Shown piece after piece: positions 1 through 5,074 of a stretch of 7,268 nucleotides of DNA. The notes beneath the pieces are model-generated. The model searched no databases. It saw nothing but the letters and a program-made list of their open reading frames with translations, and had not been told where the DNA came from. This DNA comes from Alphaproteobacteria bacterium (GTDB lineage Bacteria > Pseudomonadota > Alphaproteobacteria > ATCC43930 > CGMCC-115725), in NCBI GenBank assembly GCA_005888515.1, contig VAZR01000193.1, positions 1 to 7,268 of the forward strand, read 5' to 3'. A program made the position numbers and the translations under genes. How positions within the stretch are numbered: the stretch's first letter is position 1; every line of letters begins with the position of its first letter.

Positions 1-513
1 CGGCGCGCCCGCCCGCCGCGCGCCGAAGAAGCGGCGGAAGCGGTCGAGCCCCAGCGGGTTGCGCCCGAGATTGCAGGAGCGGAACTCGATCGTGTCGATC
101 GTCTTGAACTGGAGCTTCAACAGCGCCTCGCGGATCCGCAGACTCTGCGCCGCGGTGATCCCCATGATCTGCTGGTCGCGCGGGCTGAGTTCCGGGCCGC
201 CCGCCGAAAGATCGAGCAAGCGCTGCACGTCGAAATGCGAGGTGCCGAGCTTTCCCTGCCCCGGCACCAGCTTCAGCCACAGGCCGGAGCCGTCATCGGC
301 GCCGTGGATGATCAGGATGAAATTGCTGTGCGGCGAGGCGGCGATCATCTCGAACAGCCGGACGAAGCTGGCATCGGCGGCCGGGATCATATCGACCTGC
401 GCCGCTGTCAGCGGGATCGGCGGCAGGAAGTTGAACTGCCGGAACCACGCCCTGATCAGGCTGTCCAAGACGGGCCCGAGCCCGACCGCGATGACATGCG
501 CCGGCGCCGCCAT
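1..513 (-). CDS. Partial protein of unknown function with possible caspase-like (CHAT/DUF4347-type) fold; C-terminus beyond left edge
   Basis: The frame is open from an ATG at 513-511 to the window edge: 171 codons, no stop. A strong purine-rich ribosome site (GGGGAGG) lies just upstream, which supports this start. There is no signal peptide. Residues 65-71 read FILIIHG (a hydrophobic strand ending in H70-G71), followed by DDGSGLWLKL. Residues 139-150 read IDTIEFRSCNLG (a strand ending in C147), followed by a phenylalanine/arginine-rich helix FRRFFGA. A strand-HG plus a strand-C-x-x-G is the layout of the His/Cys dyad in clan CD folds such as CHAT and DUF4347, where the Cys motif is often CNxG followed by a helix and a 'GA' segment. 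The assignment is by eye and tentative, because the 77-residue spacing between H70 and C147 is longer than I would expect. It could equally be an unrelated conserved hypothetical protein. The gene diverges from the 824-1204 gene, with about 310 bases between them. Confidence 0.75.
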   Translation of the reverse strand, partial: MAAPAHVIAVGLGPVLDSLIRAWFRQFNFLPPIPLTAAQVDMIPAADASFVRLFEMIAASPHSNFILIIHGADDGSGLWLKLVPGQGKLGTSHFDVQRLLDLSAGGPELSPRDQQIMGITAAQSLRIREALLKLQFKTIDTIEFRSCNLGRNPLGLDRFRRFFGARRAGAP

Positions 514-618
514 GACCCACCTCCCCCGCCGCTATTATGTCCACGGCTGTTATGAACAATGCGGGATACCGCGGACCCATCGTACAACCCAGCATCCGGC
601 GCGGCGAGCGACGCCTGG

Positions 619-700
619 GCCGCGCGGCTGAATCTCACTGCCTCACTGCCTCATTGTTTAAAATCATCTTGGCGGATTGCGCTTGGCTTATCCGCGCTAC
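619..700 (-). repeat. Composite dispersed repeat, copy A
   Basis: Read on the minus strand this is GTAGCGCGGAT...AATCCGCC (a small palindrome), then ATGATTTT-AAACAATGAG, three 8-base units and CAGCCGCGCGGC. Essentially the same series occurs on the plus strand at 1216-1299 (copy B), with roughly 80% identity by eye and only one-base indels. A shorter minus-strand copy lies at 1300-1367 (copy C). The three 8-base units, read on the plus strand, are CTCACTGC, CTCACTGC and CTCATTGT at 634-657. The GTAGSGCGG...CCGCC part is a type of palindrome I recognise as abundant in Bradyrhizobium and Rhodopseudomonas intergenic DNA. Confidence 0.8.
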
Positions 701-714
701 GGGTTGCGTCTGGT

Positions 715-803
715 TGTCATTGCGAGCGAAGCGAAGCAATCTCCTGGTGGATTGGGCTTAATCCGAGGGGGATTGCTTCGTCGCTTCGCTCCTCGCAATG
801 ACA
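715..803. repeat. Long palindromic dispersed repeat (TGTCATTGCGAG family)
   Basis: The left arm starts TGTCATTGCGAGCGAAGCGA at 715. The right arm ends with CGCTCCTCGCAATGACA at 803 and is its reverse complement, except for two 3-base insertions in the right arm. The centre (about 746-766) is an unpaired GGATTGGGCTTAATCC-like stretch. On the minus strand it yields the reading 'FASLAMT', a common sign of this element inside spurious open frames. It can fold into a long hairpin. It sits immediately upstream of the 824-1204 gene, so it could affect that gene's transcription or mRNA 5' end, though nothing here proves it. Confidence 0.85.
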
Positions 804-823
804 GCATGGGGGAATGAACGGCG

Positions 824-1204
824 ATGGTCACTCTGGAGCTGATGCGGAAGATTTCGGCGGCGTTCAACAGCCGCGATGTCGAGCGGATCGTCGATTGCTT
901 TGCCGAGGGCGCGACGTTTTGTCTGGCGCGCGGACCCGAGCCGGTTGGCCGCACGCTGAAGGGCAAGACGGCGATCCGCCAGGCGCTCAGCGACCGCTTC
1001 ACGCAGATCCCCGACATGCGATGGGAAGGCCAGGACTATATCCTGGCCGGCGATCACGCGGTGTCATTGTGGATCGTGCGCGGCAAGGGGGCGGATGGCG
1101 AGGAGCTGAACTACCAGGGCTGCGACATCTACCGCTTCGAGGGCGACAAGATCATCGACAAGAACACGTTCTGGAAAATCGTCGAGCACAAGGAGCGGTT
1201 GTAG
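824..1204 (+). CDS. SnoaL-like / NTF2-superfamily protein
   Basis: A 126-residue protein, the usual length of a one-domain NTF2-like (SnoaL, ketosteroid-isomerase-like) cone fold. An N-terminal helix (MVTLELMRKISAAFNSRD) is followed by VERIVDCFAEGATF (about 19-32). Next come GRTLKGKTAIRQAL (42-55), which fits the family's typical 'G.. .G..aI...l' step, the strands WEGQDYILAGDHAVSLWIV (67-85), and a closing RFEGDKIIDKNTFWKI (104-119), the typical family 'f.dGkI...' strand. Members are small-molecule isomerases, hydrolases, dehydratases or plain ligand binders, so no substrate can be given. It is probably cytosolic, with no signal peptide or membrane segment. The ATG at 824 is preceded by GGGGGA at 808-813; an ATG at 814 is in another frame. 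The gene stands alone, bracketed by composite repeats on both sides, and converges on the thiolase gene. Confidence 0.85.
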   Translation: MVTLELMRKISAAFNSRDVERIVDCFAEGATFCLARGPEPVGRTLKGKTAIRQALSDRFTQIPDMRWEGQDYILAGDHAVSLWIVRGKGADGEELNYQGCDIYRFEGDKIIDKNTFWKIVEHKERL

Positions 1205-1215
1205 CGGCTGGGCGC

Positions 1216-1299
1216 GTAGGGCGGGTGGAGCGCAGCGCAACCCGCCATATGATTTTTGAACAATGAGACAGCGAGGCAGTGAGATTTCAGCGGCGCGGC
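1216..1299 (+). repeat. Composite dispersed repeat, copy B
   Basis: Plus-strand copy: GTAGGGCGGGTGGAGCGCAG...AACCCGCC (an internal palindrome at 1216-1247), then ATGATTTTTGAACAATGAG, the 8-base unit region (1260-1283) and CAGCGGCGCGGC (1288-1299). It matches the reverse complement of 619-700 almost end to end, so copies A and B form long inverted repeats around the 824-1204 gene with their GTAGG ends facing the gene. Confidence 0.8.
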
Positions 1300-1367
1300 A
1301 ATCTCGTTGTCTCACTGTCTCATTGTGAAGCCATTGATGGGCTTCGCTGCGCTCAGCCCATCCTACG
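1300..1367 (-). repeat. Composite dispersed repeat, copy C
   Basis: Read on the minus strand this is CGTAGGATGGGCTGAGCGCA...GAAGCCCATC, then a short variable spacer, CACAATGAGACAGTGAGACA and ACGAGATT. It follows copy B with the spacer shortened and without its own CAGCGGCGCGG tail. The GATGGGC...GCCCATC part (1336-1360) is itself a small palindrome. It has the same orientation as copy A, so A and C are direct repeats about 600 bases apart. Confidence 0.75.
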
Positions 1368-1384
1368 ATTCCACGATTTCCTAC

Positions 1385-2566
1385 TCAGTCGCGCGCGACG
1401 CACATCGCAATTCCCATGCCGCCGCCGATGCACAACGTCGCCAGGCCCTTTTTGGCGTCACGTTTCTGCATTTCGTGGAGCAGGGTCACGAGAATGCGCG
1501 TGCCGGAAGCGCCGATCGGGTGGCCGAGCGCGATCGCGCCGCCATTGACGTTGACCTTGTCGGGATCCCAGCCGAGATCCCGGTTGACGGCGCAGGCCTG
1601 GGCGGCAAACGCCTCGTTGGCCTCGACGAGATCGAGATCCTTGGCCGACCAGCCGGCCTTCTTCAGCGCCAGGCGGCTCGCCGGGATCGGCCCCGTCCCC
1701 ATGATCGCCGGGTCGACACCCGCGGTGGCCCAGGAAACGATGCGGGCGAGCGGCTTGAGCCCGCGCCTGTCGGCTTCGGCCGCGGTCATCAGCACCACCG
1801 CGGCGGCACCGTCGTTGATGCCGGAGGCGTTGCCGGCGGTCACCGTGCCGTTCTTGTCGAAGGCCGGGCGCAGCTTCGCCAATACCTCAACGGTGGTGCC
1901 GTGCTTGGGATGTTCGTCGGTATCGACGACCGTGTCGCCGCGCCGGCTGGCAACCGTCACCGGCACGATCTCGTCCTTGAACCTGCCAGCCTGCTGCGCC
2001 GCCTCGGCCTTGGCCTGCGAGCGGGCGGCGAATTCGTCCTGCTGCTCACGGGTGATCTGCCAGCGCTGTGCGACGTTCTCCGCCGTATTGCCCATGTGGT
2101 AGCCGTTGAAGACATCCCACAGCCCGTCCTTGATCATCGTATCGACGAGCTGCCCGTCGCCCATCCTGACGCCGTTGCGCAGATGAATGCAGTGCGGCGC
2201 CAGGCTCATGCTCTCCTGACCGCCGGCGACGACGATCTCGGAATCGCCGTTGCGGATCGCCTGAAAACCGAGCGCGACGGTGCGCAGCCCCGAACCGCAC
2301 ACCTGATTGACCGAATACGCGGTGGTCTCGACCGGGATGCCGGCGCCGATCGACGCCTGCCGGGCCGGGTTCATGCCCTCGCCAGCGGCCAGGATCTGGC
2401 CGAGGATCACCTCCGACACGTCGTTGGGCGCGACATTGGCGCGGCGCAGAACCTCGGCAATCGCGATCTCGCCCAGCTTGTGCGCCGGCAGGCTGGCCAA
2501 GCCGCCACTGAAGGCGCCGATCGGCGTACGCACAGCGCTGGCGATCACGATGTCGGTGTCGGGCAT
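1385..2566 (-). CDS. phaA: Acetyl-CoA C-acetyltransferase (biosynthetic-type thiolase)
   Basis: This enzyme reversibly condenses two acetyl-CoA into acetoacetyl-CoA, the first step of polyhydroxybutyrate synthesis and the last step of acetoacetate breakdown; it acts in the cytosol. The 393-residue length is standard. The N-terminal half carries the nucleophile C90 in VNQVCGSGLR. The C-terminal half has N317-E-A-F, H349 in GGAIALGHPIGASG and the acid/base C379 in CIGGGMG; all catalytic residues are present. The stretch YHMGNTAENVA (about 156-166) is characteristic of the PhaA/AtoB group rather than the long-chain FadA group. The ATG at 2566 follows GAGGAG at a normal distance. The gene appears monocistronic, and no phaB is visible beside it. 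The symbol follows family resemblance; atoB would be an equally fair name. A 440-codon open frame on the opposite strand is a GC-codon shadow. Confidence 0.95.
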   Translation of the reverse strand: MPDTDIVIASAVRTPIGAFSGGLASLPAHKLGEIAIAEVLRRANVAPNDVSEVILGQILAAGEGMNPARQASIGAGIPVETTAYSVNQVCGSGLRTVALGFQAIRNGDSEIVVAGGQESMSLAPHCIHLRNGVRMGDGQLVDTMIKDGLWDVFNGYHMGNTAENVAQRWQITREQQDEFAARSQAKAEAAQQAGRFKDEIVPVTVASRRGDTVVDTDEHPKHGTTVEVLAKLRPAFDKNGTVTAGNASGINDGAAAVVLMTAAEADRRGLKPLARIVSWATAGVDPAIMGTGPIPASRLALKKAGWSAKDLDLVEANEAFAAQACAVNRDLGWDPDKVNVNGGAIALGHPIGASGTRILVTLLHEMQKRDAKKGLATLCIGGGMGIAMCVARD

Positions 2567-2818
2567 TGGGGGGCTCCTCGGGGGTTGCGGCCGGGCTGCA
2601 ATCTATGTGGGCAAGCGCCGCAAATCTAAAAGCCGAGATCGGCCGAAGTCCAGCCGACGACGTTTGATGCGGCAGTGCTTGGGGCCTCCGATGTCAGGCC
2701 CACTCAGATCGTTATACCGGCTAGGGCCGGGATCGGCCTTTCAGCAACTCGGGAACGGATAAGCGGGTCCCGGCCTTCGCCGGGACGACAAATTTTGCAG
2801 TGGCAGGCCGCGCAATCG
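2567..2818. other. Intergenic region upstream of the thiolase gene
   Basis: This gap between two minus-strand genes must hold any promoter of the thiolase gene. A GGTATAAC-like stretch on the minus strand (around 2712-2720) could be a -10 element, but I see no well-spaced -35 partner. The right-hand part holds a dispersed hairpin repeat (2767-2786). Nothing coding is supported. Confidence 0.5.
2767..2786. repeat. Short REP-like hairpin (GTCCCGGC-CTTC-GCCGGGAC), possible terminator of the glycan operon
   Basis: A perfect 8-base GC-rich stem (GTCCCGGC with GCCGGGAC) closes a 4-base CTTC loop. On the minus strand the surrounding DNA reads 'VPAKAGTR' in a spurious frame, the signature of a very common dispersed alphaproteobacterial repeat. 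It lies 32 bases past the stop of the small membrane protein gene, where the five-gene leftward transcript should end. That makes it a good candidate for an RNA 3'-end hairpin. No U-run follows it on the minus strand, so it may stabilise an end rather than terminate by itself. Confidence 0.65.
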
Positions 2819-3220
2819 TCAGGAGGCGGGGCGGCTTGAGGCTGAGGCCGTGTCGCCGGCGTGGGTCGGCTCGAAGAGGCCGCCGCTCATGCCGACCGCG
2901 ATGATGCCGGCGACGATCAGCACGATGCCGAGCCAACGCGCGCCAGATATCGGCTCCCCGAGAAACCAGGCCGATGCAACGATGACGGCGACGAACTGAA
3001 ATGCCGCAAATGACTGCGCGACATTCAGCGGCATCCATTGCAGCACGATCGAGTAGATGACCACCGCGGCGGCGAATACCGCAATCCCGGCGCAGCTTTG
3101 CCAGGCAAGGATACCGAACAGCGGCCGATCCGCGAGCGGCACCGACGCGCCGAGCTTCATGAAGATGTTGCCGACGACCGTGCAGGCGATCATCAGGGCA
3201 AAGGCAAGGACGATGCGCAT
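2819..3220 (-). CDS. Small four-helix EamA/SMR-like (DMT superfamily) membrane transporter
   Basis: A 133-residue integral membrane protein with four predicted helices: about 3-25, 38-60, 65-88 and 94-112, then a hydrophilic tail of about 20 residues. PLNVAQSFAAFQF (64-76) and WFLGEPISGARWLGIVLI (85-102) are typical of helices 3 and 4 in the SMR/EamA drug/metabolite transporter superfamily. Drug-exporting SMR proteins have an essential glutamate in helix 1; helix 1 here instead has N18 and K22 (GNIFMKLG), as in ArnE/ArnF-like small flippase subunits. It follows a methyltransferase gene by 19 bases in a glycan-type operon, so moving a lipid-linked sugar or a precursor across the inner membrane is a reasonable guess. 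ArnE and ArnF work as a pair; no second small subunit is visible. The ATG at 3220 has only a weak ribosome site (AGCGGA), consistent with coupling to the upstream gene. Confidence 0.85.
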   Translation of the reverse strand: MRIVLAFALMIACTVVGNIFMKLGASVPLADRPLFGILAWQSCAGIAVFAAAVVIYSIVLQWMPLNVAQSFAAFQFVAVIVASAWFLGEPISGARWLGIVLIVAGIIAVGMSGGLFEPTHAGDTASASSRPAS

Positions 3221-3239
3221 GCTTTTGTTCCGCTACGAT

Positions 3240-4043
3240 CTACCGCCCAGCAGCATCTGCAACCGGCTTGGTGCCGATCGCCGACCACGACATCTCATTG
3301 ACCCAGTTGAGTTTGATGTCGGAGAGCCCGGCCTCGCGGAGCAACGCTTCGACGGTCGCGCGCGGCCAATAATGCGCGATCTTGGGCAGCATCTGATCGA
3401 ACACGATCGAGCGGATATGCGGAAAGGCGAGCCGGCGGAGCAATTCGAAATAACCGATCCGCCCCATCCCAAGCCGCAAGGCGATCCACAGCGCCACCGA
3501 CGGATACAGTGACAGATGATGCACCAATGCAATCGGCATCCGGCTGAACAGCGCCCGGCGCAGCGGATCGAAAAACCGCACGATCCATTCGTTGTTCTCG
3601 TAGCCGTAGACCCAGATCAGCACATGGCCGCCCGGCTTTGCGGCGCGCGCCATCTGCGCGATCGCGCGCTCGGGAAATTGCAGATGATGGATGACGCCGA
3701 TCGAGAACACGAGGTCGTAAGCAGCGCTCTCATCGATTTCGTATGCGCTTTTCTTCTCGACGGATACTGCCGGAAACGGCGCGAGGTTGCGCCGCGCCAC
3801 CGCGAGTGACGAATCGTCGACATCGATCGCCTTGCCGCCGGCCGCGCCGTAGGTCATCGGCCAATAGCTGTTGCGCCCGGTGCCGCAGCCGACATCGAGA
3901 AAGCATTTGCCGCGCCAATCCTCCGGGCCAAGATGTACCGTCCAGCGGCGGAACTGCTCCTCGTATTCGGGGCGCATGTCGGCGTAGCGGTGCCATTCAT
4001 AGCCGAACCGGTCCGGCGAGCCGGCAGATAGGACGTGGGTCAT
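3240..4043 (-). CDS. Class I SAM-dependent methyltransferase (first of two)
   Basis: A 267-residue cytosolic protein with a full Rossmann-type SAM-binding core. Motif I is LDVGCGTGR (49-57). The acidic residue for the SAM ribose is D74 in AIDVDDSSL. Motif IV is IGVIHHL (115-121). The AAKPGG turn (134-139) is followed by the strand HVLIWVYGYE. This is the Methyltransf_11/25 group, whose members methylate many small molecules, sugars and lipids. The C-terminal half (about 150-250) is rich in aromatic and hydrophobic residues (VRFFDPLRRALF, LYPSVALWIALR), which could form a lid over a lipid-like or bulky substrate. The ATG overlaps the upstream stop as ATGA, preceded by GAAGGAG within the upstream gene (4048-4054), so the start is well supported. 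The substrate is unknown; operon context suggests a glycan or glycolipid. Confidence 0.9.
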   Translation of the reverse strand: MTHVLSAGSPDRFGYEWHRYADMRPEYEEQFRRWTVHLGPEDWRGKCFLDVGCGTGRNSYWPMTYGAAGGKAIDVDDSSLAVARRNLAPFPAVSVEKKSAYEIDESAAYDLVFSIGVIHHLQFPERAIAQMARAAKPGGHVLIWVYGYENNEWIVRFFDPLRRALFSRMPIALVHHLSLYPSVALWIALRLGMGRIGYFELLRRLAFPHIRSIVFDQMLPKIAHYWPRATVEALLREAGLSDIKLNWVNEMSWSAIGTKPVADAAGR

Positions 4044-5074
4044 ACCGCTCCTTCCGTTGGCGATTGATCGCCTCGCTGCACATCAGGCTTCACCGCGCAG
4101 CCCACCACCTGCAAGCCGGCGCGCTGCATCAGGGGCCAATGCAACACCCATTCATCGAAAGCGGCGGCGAGTCGCGTCAGGCGACGGATGCCGGGGAGAA
4201 AGCGGAAGGCTCGATTGAAGATCAGGACATCGCTGTTCATCAGCAGGCAGAAGCCGAGAAATCCGTGCCGTCGATAATTGCGCACCTCGAAGCCGACCGA
4301 TTGCAGGACCGGCACGGTCTCCGCTTCGAGCAACGGCCGCTCGGTCGTGTGATCGAGCTCCGAGGACAGGCGGTAGATGATGGCGCGGAGGGCGCGCCAC
4401 AGGACAAAATCGCTGCACGGCTCGCGGAAGAAAAAACGGCCGCCGGGTTTCAACACGCGGAAGATTTCGGAAAACAGCGCGCAGCGATAATTGACGTGAT
4501 GAATGCCGCCAAGGATGAAGACCGAGTCGAAAACCGCGTCGGCCAGCGGCAAACGCGTCGCGTCGCCTTGGACGAGCACGATGTTCGGGGCGGCCTCGTA
4601 GTCTGCGAGCCCGGCTTCCAGCATGTTCTGCGAGATATCGACGCCGATCGCGCGCTCGGCGCGGTTCCCGACCAGCTGCAATGCCTCGCCGCGCCCGCAG
4701 CAGATTTCGGCGATCGTGCCGAGATCGCCCGGCCCGACGACCCGCAGCAGCGCGCTGTCGAGAGAGGCGGCGTATTCGATCGTGTGGGGATATTGTAGAT
4801 GCGCAATGTAATTGGCGGCGATGCGGTCGTAATGAGCGCGCTGTCTCTCGGCATCGGACGAGGCGGCGTGTTCGGCGAAGAGGGGCAGCCCGGCTGCGCT
4901 GAGCCGGTAGGCATGCTCTCGCGCGGGCGTGACCAGCGCATCCTGCTCGATCAGCAGCGGTTGGCCGGTCGCCGGACACCGCAGAAGATCGAGCGCCGCT
5001 TCGAGCTTCCGCAGCTGGCCTTTTGTTTCAGCTGCTGCGCGATCGCCGATATCAAGAAGTGCGGCGCCGTCCAT
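4040..5074 (-). CDS. Class I SAM-dependent methyltransferase with N-terminal Trm112-like segment (second of two)
   Basis: A 344-residue protein. Residues 30-68 (LLRCPATGQPLL...AYRLSAAGLPLFAE) resemble the short Trm112/UPF0434 zinc-ribbon segment that often precedes methyltransferase domains, but only one cysteine (C33) remains, so it probably binds no zinc. The SAM core follows: AEICCGRGEAL (122-132, motif I), GVDIS (144-148), GDATRLPLAD (170-179), FILGGIHHV (186-194) and VLKPGGRFFFREP (207-219). The rest (220-344) is a lid and C-terminal extension with aromatic helices. The frame stays open far upstream, to about 5560, but that part overlaps the amidotransferase gene in another frame. The ATG at 5074, which shares one base with the upstream stop (TGATG), is the sensible start. 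It resembles the neighbouring methyltransferase only in the core, so the two probably act at different positions or substrates. Confidence 0.88.
   Translation of the reverse strand: MDGAALLDIGDRAAAETKGQLRKLEAALDLLRCPATGQPLLIEQDALVTPAREHAYRLSAAGLPLFAEHAASSDAERQRAHYDRIAANYIAHLQYPHTIEYAASLDSALLRVVGPGDLGTIAEICCGRGEALQLVGNRAERAIGVDISQNMLEAGLADYEAAPNIVLVQGDATRLPLADAVFDSVFILGGIHHVNYRCALFSEIFRVLKPGGRFFFREPCSDFVLWRALRAIIYRLSSELDHTTERPLLEAETVPVLQSVGFEVRNYRRHGFLGFCLLMNSDVLIFNRAFRFLPGIRRLTRLAAAFDEWVLHWPLMQRAGLQVVGCAVKPDVQRGDQSPTEGAV

Larger units (their letters stand above)
514..823. other. Repeat-rich intergenic region between divergent genes
   Basis: No credible gene lies here; the short open frames read through repeats. 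The first 100 bases (514-618) hold the ribosome site and presumably the promoter of the leftward gene, but I cannot pick a convincing -35/-10 pair. The remainder is almost entirely two dispersed repeats (619-700 and 715-803), ending about 20 bases before the start codon of the rightward gene. The promoter of that gene must therefore lie within or between the repeats, unless it is transcribed from further upstream. Confidence 0.7.
1215..1367. terminator. Long imperfect palindrome between convergent genes; probable bidirectional terminator
   Basis: Composite repeat copies B (plus strand) and C (minus strand) lie head to head and form one inverted repeat of about 153 bases. The outer ends are CGTAGG at 1215 and CCTACG ending at 1367. 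The middle arms are ACAATGAGACAG (1260-1271) against CTGTCTCATTGT (1315-1326). The tip is CAGCGGCGCGG around 1288-1298. It begins 10 bases after the stop codon of the 824-1204 gene and 17 bases after the stop of the thiolase gene on the other strand. That position and the folding potential suit termination in both directions. I see no clean U-tract, so an intrinsic terminator is inferred, not shown. Confidence 0.55.

Noticed and set aside
537..801. Short plus-strand frames (74 and 80 codons) in the left intergenic region
   Set aside because: Their sequence comes from the dispersed palindromes, giving repeat signatures such as 'LRAKRSN' and 'CERSEAI', so they are not independent genes.
715..803. 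Possible CRISPR or phage attachment structure at the palindrome
   Set aside because: There is one palindrome, no regularly spaced repeat-spacer series, and no integrase or tRNA nearby; it matches a familiar dispersed repeat.
814..1266. A 150-codon plus-strand frame overlapping the SnoaL-like gene
   Set aside because: It is out of frame with the recognisable NTF2-like protein, rich in Arg/Gly, and ends inside a composite repeat.
1307..2629. A 440-codon open frame on the plus strand, longer than the thiolase it overlaps
   Set aside because: It is the antisense of the thiolase gene, which has every catalytic motif. The frame has no recognisable domain, is rich in Arg/Ala/Gly as expected of GC-rich shadows, and starts inside a repeat.
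4040..5074. Possibility that the two methyltransferases are a recent tandem duplication
   Set aside because: They share only generic SAM-binding motifs. Lengths, N-termini and C-terminal halves differ, so they are distinct families brought together.
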